From Burkholderiales bacterium UBA2459 (GTDB lineage Bacteria; Pseudomonadota; Gammaproteobacteria; Burkholderiales; Burkholderiaceae_E): DNA of 35,472 nt. Position 1 is the stretch's first letter; each line of letters begins with the position of its first letter. A program made the position numbers and the translations under genes. The notes below the pieces were generated by a model. That model had not been told where the DNA came from, made no database searches, and saw only the letters and a program-made list of their open reading frames with translations. The stretch lies in assembly GCA_002342365.1 (NCBI GenBank), contig DDPV01000040.1:1-35472 (forward strand). The letters run 5' to 3'. This document shows positions 6,818-14,971 of this stretch, one piece after another.

Positions 6818-8122
6818 TTAAGGCATGCTTGCTTCAAGCGCCTGATCCAGATCCCACAGCAAATCATCAAGGCTTTCCAGACCCACCGACATGCGGATCA
6901 GATCGGCGCTCACGCCAGCTTCAAGCTGTTGCTGCGGGTTTAATTGTCGATGCGTTGTTGAAGCCGGATGAATGATCAGGCTGCGCGCATCGCCGACGTT
7001 TGCAAGATGGCTCATGAAGCGTGCAGCATTGATAAATGCTTCGCCGGCTTTGGCGCCTCCCTCCACACCAAAACACAAAATCCCGCCTGCAGCTTTTGGC
7101 ATGTAGCGCTTGCTCAGCGCATGGTAGGGGCTTGAGGGAAGGCCTGGGTAATTGACCCAGGCCACCCGGCGATGCGACTGCAAAAATTCTGCGATGGCCC
7201 TTGCATTGGCGCAGATCCGGTCCATGCGTATAGCAAGCGTCTCGATGCCCTGCAAAAGCAGCCATGCGCTGAGCGGCGAAAGCGTTGGCCCAAGCGTGCG
7301 CGCGGTCTCAAAGCGCGCCTTCATGGTGAAGGCGAAATCACCAAATGTTTCAAAAAAACGAACGCCGTGATAACCCTCACTAGGCTGCGTCATATCCGGA
7401 AATTTCCCGTTATCCCAGGGAAAACGTCCTGATTCGACCACCACACCGCCCATGGTTGTTCCGTGGCCGCCGAGGTACTTGGTTGCCGAATGAACGACGA
7501 TATCCGCGCCATGTTGAAGCGGTTGGCACAAATAAGGCGAGGCAAGGGTGTTGTCGATCACAAGCGGGATGCCGTGTCTGCGGGCAATCGCTGCAATCGC
7601 TTCGATATCAATAACGTTTAAGCGGGGATTTGCAAGCGATTCGGCAAATATCGCTTTGGTATTGCTTTGAATGGCCTGTTCGAAATTGTCGGCATGATCG
7701 GGCTCAACAAAGCTGCAGCTGATCCCGAATCGCGCAAAGGTGACCGCAAACTGCGAATAGGTGCCGCCATAAAGCGTGCGCGCGGCCACGATATGGTCGC
7801 CCTGCTTGCATAAGCTGAGCATAGCGAGCATTTCTGCAGCCATGCCACTTGCTGCCGATAGCGCAGCACGTCCGGCTTCGAGGGCTGCTACACGTTCTTC
7901 AAAAAGTGCAACCGTGGGATTGGATAAACGCGCATAAACATGGCCGAAGGTTTGCAAATTAAAGAGCGATGCTGCGTGTTCGGCTGAGTCGAAAACATAG
8001 GAGGTAGTCTGATAAATCGGCGCTGCGCGTGCTCCCGTACTGGGGTCAGGTAACTGTCCGGCATGCAGGCATAGGGTTTCGAAGCCGAAGTCGCGATCGC
8101 GTTGGGTTTTTTCTTGAGTCAT
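6818..8122 (-). CDS. metY: O-acetylhomoserine aminocarboxypropyltransferase (sulfhydrylase)
   Basis: PLP enzyme of the Cys/Met metabolism family that makes homocysteine from O-acetylhomoserine and sulfide in the cytoplasm. The 434-residue protein begins MTQEKTQRDRDFGFETLCLHAG. It carries PIYQTTSYVF, YARLSNPT, the PLP region SATKYLGGHGTTMGG with the Schiff-base Lys, FFETFGDF and a C-terminal IIHPASTTHRQL, all typical of the MetY branch (longer than MetB/MetC). The upstream in-frame stretch to 8347 is not conserved and overlaps the neighbouring gene, so ATG 8122 is preferred. It lies 44 bases downstream of the CoA-binding protein gene. Confidence 0.93.
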   Translation of the reverse strand: MTQEKTQRDRDFGFETLCLHAGQLPDPSTGARAAPIYQTTSYVFDSAEHAASLFNLQTFGHVYARLSNPTVALFEERVAALEAGRAALSAASGMAAEMLAMLSLCKQGDHIVAARTLYGGTYSQFAVTFARFGISCSFVEPDHADNFEQAIQSNTKAIFAESLANPRLNVIDIEAIAAIARRHGIPLVIDNTLASPYLCQPLQHGADIVVHSATKYLGGHGTTMGGVVVESGRFPWDNGKFPDMTQPSEGYHGVRFFETFGDFAFTMKARFETARTLGPTLSPLSAWLLLQGIETLAIRMDRICANARAIAEFLQSHRRVAWVNYPGLPSSPYHALSKRYMPKAAGGILCFGVEGGAKAGEAFINAARFMSHLANVGDARSLIIHPASTTHRQLNPQQQLEAGVSADLIRMSVGLESLDDLLWDLDQALEASMP

Positions 8123-8166
8123 GGCGCAAGCTTTGATGTGCAAACAATCATTGCCCAAAACATAGG

Positions 8167-8637
8167 CTAATAAGGCAGCTGCTTCGGACGCTTGGCCGAA
8201 ATCATTCCGGTGTTGACCCCCATCCAGTTGAGGCCTCCGAAAAGTCGCGCATGTTCGATTTTGACGCAACGGTCCATCACCGAGTCCAGGCCGCGCGCTG
8301 CCACATAATCCGCGGCAGTCTGATTGCAAAGGCCCAGCTGCTGCCAAAAGACCTTGGCACCGATTGCGGCTGCCTGTTCGGCGATCGGCACCATCTCTTC
8401 GCTGCGGCGAAACACATCGACCATGTCGACAGCAAAGGGGATGCTGAGCAGATCGGGATAACAGCGCTGCCCAAGCACTTCGGCGTAGCGTGGATTGACA
8501 GGAACCACCTGAAAACCATGTTCAAGCAGGTACTTGCCCACGAAGTAGCTGGGTCGATGCCACTGCTCACTGATACCGACCACAGCGACGATCTTGCAGC
8601 GGCTTAGCAGGCTGCGCAGTTGTTCAATACTAGGCAT
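8167..8637 (-). CDS. CoA-binding domain protein (YccU family)
   Basis: Small Rossmann-fold protein of 156 residues belonging to the CoA_binding_2 (YccU/YneT) family, whose cellular role is not settled. Seen: IVAVVGISEQWHRPSYFVGKYL near 16-36 (nucleotide-binding loop), QVVPVNPRYAEVLG, CYPDLLSIP, VDMVDVFRRSE, FWQQLGLCN and a terminal MDRCVKIEHARL, in the usual order. It probably forms a two-gene operon with metY downstream, an association also known elsewhere in Betaproteobacteria. The 120-base gap to the plus-strand gene at 8758 must contain both promoters; I could not pick a clear one. Confidence 0.88.
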   Translation of the reverse strand: MPSIEQLRSLLSRCKIVAVVGISEQWHRPSYFVGKYLLEHGFQVVPVNPRYAEVLGQRCYPDLLSIPFAVDMVDVFRRSEEMVPIAEQAAAIGAKVFWQQLGLCNQTAADYVAARGLDSVMDRCVKIEHARLFGGLNWMGVNTGMISAKRPKQLPY

Positions 8638-8757
8638 AACCCCATGGTATCTTAGCTCTCGGGGGAACGACAGCGCTTGCCTTCACCCCACAGCTTAAAG
8701 CCAACGTTTTTATCCCATCACCGCAGCTGCCGCATGGACAGCCCTTGAAGGAGCCCG

Positions 8758-9744
8758 ATGAAGCTAGGCACACTGGACGATGGCACCCGGGACGGTCAGC
8801 TGATCGTGGTGTCGCGTGATCTGCAGCTTGCCCATCTGGCTGGCGATATTGCGCCACGACTTCAAAGCGTTCTTGATGACTGGCAGTTTCTCGCGCCCCA
8901 GCTCGCCGACCTCTACGATGCCCTTAACCAGGGCAAAGCTGCCCAGGCCTTTCGCTTTGACCCGCATCAATGCCTTGCGCCCTTACCCAGGGCCTATCAA
9001 TGGGCCGATGGCTCTGCCTACGTCAACCATGTGGAACTGCTGCGTCGGTCGAGACAGGCTGAGATGCCCGAGCGTTTCTGGCAGGAACCGCTGATGTATC
9101 AGGGCGGCAGCGACGACTTCATCGGACCTTGTCGCCCGGCTTTGTTTGCCAGCGAGCAATGGGGCATCGACTTTGAGGCCGAAGTGGCGATCATTGTTGA
9201 CGACGTCCCGATGCAATGCAGCCAGAGCGAGGCCAGCGGTCATATCCGCTTGCTGATGCTTGCCAATGACTGGAGTCTGCGCCATCTTGTTCCGGATGAG
9301 CTGGCCAAAGGTTTCGGGTTTTACCAGTCCAAGCCGGCAACCGCCTTTGCGCCATTGGCAGTGACCCCTGATGAGCTGGGTGCGGCATGGGACGGTGAGC
9401 GGATGCACCTGCCGGTGCGCAGCTACCGGAACGAAACCTTGGTTGGCCAACCGCAGGCCGGCGAGGATATGGTCTTTGGCTTTCCCCAGTTGATCGAACA
9501 CGCCGCAAAAACCAGACGCTTGCGAGCCGGGTCGATCATTGGATCTGGCACCGTATCCAATCGCGATCGCAGTCGCGGCTACAGTTGTATCGCCGAAATC
9601 CGTGCGCTTGAAATCATGGATCAGGGCCTGCCCAACACCGCGTATTTGCACTTTGGCGAGCGCATCCGGATTGAAGTGCTCGATGCCCGGTCTGAGAATG
9701 TCTTCGGCACCCTGGATCAGCAGGTCTTGCAAAACCATCCATGA
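8758..9744 (+). CDS. Fumarylacetoacetate hydrolase family protein
   Basis: FAH-fold hydrolase or decarboxylase of 328 residues acting on a diketo or oxo-acid, substrate unknown. It starts at ATG 8758 behind GAAGGAG. The family body is clear: YQWADGSAYVNHVELLRR, FIGPCRPA, GIDFEAEVAIIVDDVP with metal-binding acidic residues, LANDWSLR, FYQSKPATAFAPLAVTPDELG and GSIIGSGTVSNRD. Neighbouring aromatic catabolism (paa) makes an aromatic-degradation substrate plausible. The stop overlaps the phaM start (ATGA), so it is translated as part of the FAH-phaM-FIST unit. Confidence 0.88.
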   Translation: MKLGTLDDGTRDGQLIVVSRDLQLAHLAGDIAPRLQSVLDDWQFLAPQLADLYDALNQGKAAQAFRFDPHQCLAPLPRAYQWADGSAYVNHVELLRRSRQAEMPERFWQEPLMYQGGSDDFIGPCRPALFASEQWGIDFEAEVAIIVDDVPMQCSQSEASGHIRLLMLANDWSLRHLVPDELAKGFGFYQSKPATAFAPLAVTPDELGAAWDGERMHLPVRSYRNETLVGQPQAGEDMVFGFPQLIEHAAKTRRLRAGSIIGSGTVSNRDRSRGYSCIAEIRALEIMDQGLPNTAYLHFGERIRIEVLDARSENVFGTLDQQVLQNHP

Positions 9745-10427
9745 CCGAGAAAAGCTTCCAAATGCCCGGCAGCGGGTCCGCGGGCACACAAGGCCCGGGA
9801 CAGCCCTTTGCCGACATGAGCCAGGGGCTTGCCTGGATGCAGACGATGTGGTCCACCTACATGAATTCGCCGATGGCGCCCACCCTGGATCTCGAGGAAC
9901 TCGACCGGCGTATCAAGGACTTGAAAGCGGTCGAACAATGGCTTGCGATCAACCAAAACCTCTTGCGCAGCACCATTCAGGGTCTGGAGATTCAGCGCAC
10001 CGGGATCGCGAGCTTGCACGCCATGATGGATCAACACAGGGCCGCAGCCAGCGCGCCAGCGCAAGCGCCTCGGTCCCAGGACAGCTTGAGCCAAACACCG
10101 CCTTCCATGCCCGAAGCGGCCGATTTGAACGAGGCACAAAAACCACAGACCGAGCATCCGGGACTGGAACAAGCCACGCAGTGGTGGGCATTTCTTCAAA
10201 AACAGTTTGAGCAACTCGCAAGCCATGCAAGTCTTGCCGCCTCGCCAACATCCGATCACGTCCCTGGCAAAGGCGATCGCGGCAGGCAAGCCAATCAGGA
10301 ACCCGGCTCAAGCTCAAAACAAGCGCCCTCGCCCGACGCTGAGCGGCCGCCGAAGCAAAAGCCGCAAAATAGACGAAGTTCCAGGGCAACCTTGTCTTCA
10401 CCGGCCGATCCGAAGGCGTCTTCGTGA
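9741..10427 (+). CDS. phaM: PhaM-family PHB granule regulatory protein
   Basis: Small granule-associated protein that in Ralstonia binds PHB synthase and DNA, activating the synthase and linking granules to the nucleoid. The diagnostic segment is PTLDLEELDRRIKDLKAVEQWL...LLRSTIQGLEIQRTGIASLHAM at about residues 47-95. The rest is low-complexity: Ala/Gln/Pro-rich, then a basic tail with KQKPQNRRSSRA that could bind DNA, although it lacks the Lys/Ala/Pro repeats typical of Ralstonia. 228 residues. It overlaps the FAH gene by 4 bases and the FIST gene by 4 bases. It implies that the host stores polyhydroxybutyrate. Confidence 0.82.
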   Translation: MTEKSFQMPGSGSAGTQGPGQPFADMSQGLAWMQTMWSTYMNSPMAPTLDLEELDRRIKDLKAVEQWLAINQNLLRSTIQGLEIQRTGIASLHAMMDQHRAAASAPAQAPRSQDSLSQTPPSMPEAADLNEAQKPQTEHPGLEQATQWWAFLQKQFEQLASHASLAASPTSDHVPGKGDRGRQANQEPGSSSKQAPSPDAERPPKQKPQNRRSSRATLSSPADPKASS

Positions 10428-11653
10428 AGGACGGGCAAATCAACCCTGGCTTTGCGCTTGGCCACGCCACGCACTACGACTGGCGGATGGCCTGCGAGCT
10501 CGCTTTGGCGCAAATTGAGCCTTGGTTTCAACAACATCAACACAGGGCTGGCTTGGTGCAGCATCAGAATGCGCCGCTGCGTTGGCTGGCCTGGCTTTAC
10601 TTCACGCCTTCGTTTGCCACCGAGGCAGAGGCGCTTTTGCGCCATGTCATCGAGCGCACCGGCATTACAAACTGGATTGGCTGCTGCAGCGAATGCGTGC
10701 TTGCAGGGTCGGCCGAATACCGGCATGAACCGGCGTTGGCACTGATGGTAGGCGCGATGCCAAGCGACAGTTTTGAGGTTTTTTCAGGTCGGCGTCCGAA
10801 GGTCGCTCCGGGAGTCAACCCATCGCCTGCAAGCACCATTTTTGTCCACGCCGACCCACAGCTTAGCGATCTGGGTGAGCTGCTTGATGCCTTGAGCCAG
10901 CGCCACGAACAAGCGCCTTGCCATGGCGGGATTTGCAGCGGACTGGACGCTGAGCTGCCGCAATTGGCCAACGAGGTGTTTCATGGCGGACTTTCCGGCG
11001 TGGTGTTTCGGCAAAGCGCCGGGGTGCGCCAGGCCTTCAGCCAAGGATGTCGCCCGATCGGCACCCGACACCACATCACCAAAAGCGACAGGCATCTTGT
11101 TCGCCATATTGATGATCGGCCGGCGATGGACGTATTGCTGCAAGAGCTCGGGGTTGCGCAAGAAAGCGACCATGCAGGGACCCGGCAAAAGGTCCTTCAA
11201 TCCTTGCCCAAGGAAAAGCTGCAAGGCGGACTGCTGGTTGAAATCGCAGACCCCGAACGTCTTGATCAACCAGGACTTGTTCGTAATCTTTTGGGCATCG
11301 ACCCCTCCAACGGCAGCATCGCCATTGCCGGACAAGCTGAGGTTGGATGGTCCCTGCGTTTTTGCACCCGTGATCCGCAAACGGCGCGTGACGATTTGGT
11401 CGCCAGCTGCACCGCGCTTCGCGAGTCGATTGAAGAAGCAGGGCAAAAAATACTGGCGCTGATTTATGTGAGTTGCCTGGCTCGCGGCGAGCATCTCTTT
11501 GGCCGGGCCGGGCTCGAGGGCCAGTGGGTTCAGCATTACCTGCAGGCGCCGCTCATGATCGGTTTTCAGGCCAATGGCGAAATCCATCAAAACCAGCTCC
11601 ATGGCTACAGCGCTGTGCTGCTTGCGATTTGCACCGAGGCAGATCAGCGCTAG
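10424..11653 (+). CDS. FIST N/C domain protein
   Basis: 409-residue cytoplasmic protein of the FIST family, proposed as a small-ligand sensory domain. The N-terminal FIST domain covers roughly residues 35-215 (TGITNWIGCCSECVLAGSAEY, PALALMVGAMP, GGLSGVVF). The FIST_C domain follows to the end (GGLLVEIADP, YVSCLARGEHLFG, GFQANGEIHQNQLHGYSAVL). GTG 10424 overlaps the phaM stop. FIST proteins are often fused or linked to signalling domains; here there is none, so coupling to phaM suggests metabolite sensing in carbon storage (inference). Its stop overlaps the convergent photolyase stop by 4 bases. Confidence 0.85.
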   Translation: MKDGQINPGFALGHATHYDWRMACELALAQIEPWFQQHQHRAGLVQHQNAPLRWLAWLYFTPSFATEAEALLRHVIERTGITNWIGCCSECVLAGSAEYRHEPALALMVGAMPSDSFEVFSGRRPKVAPGVNPSPASTIFVHADPQLSDLGELLDALSQRHEQAPCHGGICSGLDAELPQLANEVFHGGLSGVVFRQSAGVRQAFSQGCRPIGTRHHITKSDRHLVRHIDDRPAMDVLLQELGVAQESDHAGTRQKVLQSLPKEKLQGGLLVEIADPERLDQPGLVRNLLGIDPSNGSIAIAGQAEVGWSLRFCTRDPQTARDDLVASCTALRESIEEAGQKILALIYVSCLARGEHLFGRAGLEGQWVQHYLQAPLMIGFQANGEIHQNQLHGYSAVLLAICTEADQR

Positions 11654-13257
11654 AGCTGCTCGATCCTTTCGCGATAGCGCTGCGCCTGTTGCGCGTTTTT
11701 TGCCAGCTGCGGGGGTGACATCGCCTTAAGCTGGCGGATCGCGTGAAACATACGGGGGTTTTTTTCGAGGCTTGCCTGGTGCCTTTGCAAAAAGTCCCAA
11801 TAAAACACGGTGAAGGGACAAGCAGCGTCGCTATCTCGCAGCGCCGGACGATAGCTGCATGTCTTGCAATAATTGCTCATGCGGGCGATGTACTGGCCGC
11901 TTGCGATATACGGTTTAGAACTTAACTCCGGTCCCATGGCATAGAGCGCCATCACCATCACGTTGGGTAAGTGGACCCAGTCCACGGCGTCGACGTAAAC
12001 CGCATGAAACCAATCGGCAACCGCCTTGGGATGGAGTCCCGCGAGCACCGCGAAATTACCGATCACCATCAGACGCTGGATATGATGCGCATAGGCGTGC
12101 TCGAAGGTTTGCTCCAGGGTTTGTCGCAAGCAATTCATTTGCGACTGCCCGTTCCAGAACCAAACCGGTAGCTGGCCATGGTGATCAAAGTGGTTTGCCT
12201 GCGCCATCGCTGGCATGTGAAGCCAGTACAAACCGCGCATGAACTCACGCCAGCCAAGGATCTGCCTCACAAAGCCTTCAACGGTGGGCAGAGCGTAGCG
12301 CTGTGGATCGCGGGCGTAGGCATCGCAGGCTGCTTGGATCACCTCAAGCGGCCGCAGCAGCTTGATGTTCATCGCGCTTGCAAGCAGGCTGTGCCAAAGA
12401 AAGGGTTCGCCTGACCACATCGCATCCTGGAAGGGCCCAAACTGGGGCAGGACATGTTCAATAAAGTGATCCAAAGCCTTGAGCGCTTGTGCCCGATTGA
12501 CTGGCCAGGCAAACTGCGCACACGATCCTGGCAGGCGATCGAGTTTTGTTTGCACCGCATCGATCACCGCGCTGCTGATCGAATCCGGCGCAAAGCGCGC
12601 AGGCGGGGGCAGGCCGCTTGGGCCGCGTACACCGAAGGCTTTGCGATTTTCGGTATCAAAGTTCCACTGCCCGCCCAGCGGTTGACCCTCTGCATCCATA
12701 AGCACCCGATGGCGCTGGCGCATATCTCGGTAAAAGTACTCCATGCGCAGGCGGGACCGCTTGGCCGCATAGCGTGCAAAGTCTTTTCGCGAACACAGCG
12801 CATGGGGGTCTTCGATCAGCTCCAAGGCTCGGCCCTGAGCCTTACAACCGGCAATGAGCGCTTGCTCGATAGCCCACTCCCCGGGCTCAAGCACACGAAG
12901 GCTTGCTGGCGGCATCGCTTTGAGCATCGACAGGATTTGATCCACCAGCGGGGCATCATGCCCCTCCTCAAGCTTTCGGTAGTGCACCACAAAGCCACGC
13001 TGGCGAAGCGCATCAGCGAAATGCCGCATCGCACTCAAAAAAAGAACGGTACGCGCGCGGTGGCTTTGAATGCGAAGCGACTCATCGGCCGCTTCGACCA
13101 TCAACACATCCTTGCAAGCTTGCAAAACCGGCGAATCAAGATCGAGCTGATCGCCAAGCACCAAGGCGATTGCGTGAGGAGCCGGGGCGACGTCCACGAC
13201 CGGGCCTGAGTCCGGTGTTGCTCGTTTCCCCAAGTCCGCTGGTGCGCGCTTGTTCAA
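11650..13257 (-). CDS. phrB: Iron-sulfur photolyase/cryptochrome (PhrB, (6-4)-type)
   Basis: DNA photolyase of the FeS-BCP class, which repairs UV (6-4) photoproducts using light, FAD and a [4Fe-4S] cluster. Cys376, Cys464, Cys467 and Cys480 are spaced 88/3/13, exactly as the four cluster ligands I recall for Agrobacterium PhrB (350/438/441/454), and a His pair at 391-392 (HHIQRLMVIGNF) matches the conserved catalytic region. Also seen: the N-terminal antenna domain (LVLGDQL), YFYRDMRQRHRVLM, GWREFMRGLYW and NVMVMALYAMG. 535 residues. TTG 13257 overlaps the merR stop (TTGA), so it is translationally coupled to the regulator. Confidence 0.93.
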   Translation of the reverse strand: MNKRAPADLGKRATPDSGPVVDVAPAPHAIALVLGDQLDLDSPVLQACKDVLMVEAADESLRIQSHRARTVLFLSAMRHFADALRQRGFVVHYRKLEEGHDAPLVDQILSMLKAMPPASLRVLEPGEWAIEQALIAGCKAQGRALELIEDPHALCSRKDFARYAAKRSRLRMEYFYRDMRQRHRVLMDAEGQPLGGQWNFDTENRKAFGVRGPSGLPPPARFAPDSISSAVIDAVQTKLDRLPGSCAQFAWPVNRAQALKALDHFIEHVLPQFGPFQDAMWSGEPFLWHSLLASAMNIKLLRPLEVIQAACDAYARDPQRYALPTVEGFVRQILGWREFMRGLYWLHMPAMAQANHFDHHGQLPVWFWNGQSQMNCLRQTLEQTFEHAYAHHIQRLMVIGNFAVLAGLHPKAVADWFHAVYVDAVDWVHLPNVMVMALYAMGPELSSKPYIASGQYIARMSNYCKTCSYRPALRDSDAACPFTVFYWDFLQRHQASLEKNPRMFHAIRQLKAMSPPQLAKNAQQAQRYRERIEQL

Positions 13258-14207
13258 TCAACCAAATGCACAGCGCGCCACTCGCTCAAGGCGACATGGA
13301 TGCCTGCCAGGTCTGAGAAAACCCGCACATCCGGAGGGGGTCGCCGAACAAGGATCGGGCACTGACCGCCTGCCCATATCGCGACATCCTGCGCCAGCTT
13401 GGCCCGCAATTCCGCCAGCCCGTCGAGCACATGGTTCGGGTTCATGCTCGCAGAAAAAGACAGCGCGACAATGTCGGCGCGCTGGGCGGCGGCAGCCATG
13501 GTGATGTCGTAAATCGGCGTTTGCACACCCAGCGACAGGCAGCGACAGCCCTCAAGCGCGAGCATCGCTTCGGCCATCAATAAACCCAGGCCATGGGGTT
13601 CTTGCGGGAAGGTGGTGAGCAAAACCCGCGGCGAGCGCCCTGGCCCCGGGATGTTGCTGATGGCGTTGCGCAGCACCACTTGCATCGATTCGGTGTAGAG
13701 ATGCTCTTCGAAAATCTCAAACTGATTGCGCGCCCAGGCATCGCCAACCAGCGCATTGAGCGGCGCGGCAACTTCGCGGACAAAGCGATCCAAGCCAAGT
13801 CGCAGCGCCGCCTGACTCAGCGCCCGGCGCAGGTCTTCGACCTGATGTCGCTTGATCAGCGCCATGTAGGCAGCCAGATCATCGCGCATCGGGTGGCATT
13901 CATCCAGACGCGGGCTGTTGGCCGAGCGGATCTGATCAGCAAGCATTTGCAACTGATCAGGCTTCATCCGCATGATTTTCCCGGGCCTGTGCCCAGCGTC
14001 CATTAGCCGGCGGATCAAGCGCAGGCGTTCGACTTGCTCAACCGGATAAAGGCGTTCGCCAAGGCTATCTCTCACAGGCTCGGGAAAGCCATATCGGCGC
14101 TCCCATACCCTTAAGGTGTCCTTGGATAAACCGGTATCTCGCTCAACCGCTGAGATACTCAACTGAACTCCCGACCCGACTCCCAAAACTTCCGCGCGTT
14201 CGTTCAT
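13254..14207 (-). CDS. litR: MerR-family B12 photoreceptor regulator (LitR/CarH type)
   Basis: Transcription factor of 317 residues. An N-terminal MerR helix-turn-helix (about 17-75, TGLSKDTLRVWERRYGFP) is followed by a cobalamin-binding module. CarH signatures are intact: W158-x9-E168-H169 in the helix bundle that caps adenosylcobalamin, and E203-P-H205-x-x-G208, where His205 would be the lower axial ligand. In CarH/LitR proteins light breaks the Co-C bond and releases the repressor from DNA. It is co-transcribed with phrB and divergent from the gpx/lipid series, so it probably controls both arms. Light response here is inferred from residues and context. Confidence 0.88.
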   Translation of the reverse strand: MNERAEVLGVGSGVQLSISAVERDTGLSKDTLRVWERRYGFPEPVRDSLGERLYPVEQVERLRLIRRLMDAGHRPGKIMRMKPDQLQMLADQIRSANSPRLDECHPMRDDLAAYMALIKRHQVEDLRRALSQAALRLGLDRFVREVAAPLNALVGDAWARNQFEIFEEHLYTESMQVVLRNAISNIPGPGRSPRVLLTTFPQEPHGLGLLMAEAMLALEGCRCLSLGVQTPIYDITMAAAAQRADIVALSFSASMNPNHVLDGLAELRAKLAQDVAIWAGGQCPILVRRPPPDVRVFSDLAGIHVALSEWRAVHLVD

Positions 14208-14239
14208 GAGTTGCTACTTTTTTAATGAGCGAGCCAGCT

Positions 14240-14254
14240 TTTGTCCATGACAAA
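14240..14254. promoter_or_regulatory. Perfect palindrome, candidate LitR operator
   Basis: TTTGTC (14240-14245), CAT, GACAAA (14249-14254) form a perfect 6-bp dyad with 3-base spacer in the 96-base gap between litR and gpx. It ends 2 bases before the -35 of the plus-strand promoter and overlaps a weak TTGTCA on the minus strand. Its location suits a site repressing both directions. Assignment to LitR is inference. Confidence 0.6.
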
Positions 14255-14256
14255 TC

Positions 14257-14286
14257 TTGACTCGCGGTGAATGTGCGACCTATTAT
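14257..14286 (+). promoter_or_regulatory. Promoter of the gpx/lipid-modification series
   Basis: TTGACT (14257-14262) and TATTAT (14281-14286) are 18 bases apart, with a predicted start near 14293, leaving a leader of about 10 bases before ATG 14304. The short leader also explains the absence of a clear ribosome site for gpx at 14304; ATG 14319 is an alternative. The spacing is compatible with ordinary sigma-70 use. Confidence 0.65.
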
Positions 14287-14303
14287 AAGAGCCACTTTTC
14301 GAT

Positions 14304-14903
14304 ATGGCTAGAAAATCGATGAACTTCAACGGGTTATTAAAAAAACTTCACAGCGGATGTTTTTTTGGCATCGCGCTGCTTTCGCTTTCCCTCGGCTCGA
14401 CGGCACACGCCAAGTTCTGCCCACCGCTGCTCAACCACAGCCTGCCGCGCCTGCAAGACGAATCGGCCCAGAATTTGTGCCAGTACGCAGGCAAGGTTGT
14501 GTTGATCGTCAACACCGCGAGCAAATGCGGTTTTACCGGGCAGTATGAGGGCCTGGAGCGTCTCTACGACCGTTACCGCGAAGCAGGCCTGGTGGTGATT
14601 GGTTTTCCATCGGGCGATTTCGGCGGCCAAGAACTCGCAAGCAACAAGGAAATCGCAGCGTTTTGCGCCAATACCTTCAATGTTCGTTTTCCGATGTTGG
14701 TGAAAACCTCGGTACGCGGCGACAAGGCCAATCCGGTGTTCGCAGGCCTCATTCGTGAATCGGGCACCGCGCCGAAATGGAACTTTTACAAATATTTGTT
14801 GGGGCGCGATGGGCGGCTCGTGAAAGTTTACAGCAGCATGACCGAGCCCGATGACCGCAGTTTCGTCCAGGACATTGAGCGCAGTCTGAAGCAAAATCCT
14901 TAA
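14304..14903 (+). CDS. Exported glutathione peroxidase-family protein
   Basis: Thiol peroxidase of 199 residues with a Sec signal peptide (hydrophobic FFGIALLSLSLGSTA, AHA cleavage after about residue 36), so it acts in the periplasm or envelope on hydrogen or lipid peroxides. Peroxidatic Cys75 lies in NTASKCGFTGQYEGLE and Trp159-Asn160 in PKWNF. The tetrad Gln, normally in FPCNQFG, is Asp105 in FPSGDFGGQE. A thioredoxin-like reductant is more likely than glutathione in bacteria. It is first in the plus-strand series facing litR, fitting defence against photo-oxidative lipid damage. A 68-base gap separates it from the next gene. Confidence 0.88.
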   Translation: MARKSMNFNGLLKKLHSGCFFGIALLSLSLGSTAHAKFCPPLLNHSLPRLQDESAQNLCQYAGKVVLIVNTASKCGFTGQYEGLERLYDRYREAGLVVIGFPSGDFGGQELASNKEIAAFCANTFNVRFPMLVKTSVRGDKANPVFAGLIRESGTAPKWNFYKYLLGRDGRLVKVYSSMTEPDDRSFVQDIERSLKQNP

Positions 14904-14971
14904 GCTCCCCAGAAGCGTTCATCGAGCGACTGCGGCAGCGCGCTGTCGAAGTGGCCCTGGAGGGAAACAAT

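Noticed and set aside
9717..10289. Minus-strand frame of 190 codons opposite phaM
   Set aside because: The plus strand carries a recognisable PhaM domain with coupled neighbours; the opposite frame has no recognisable domain.
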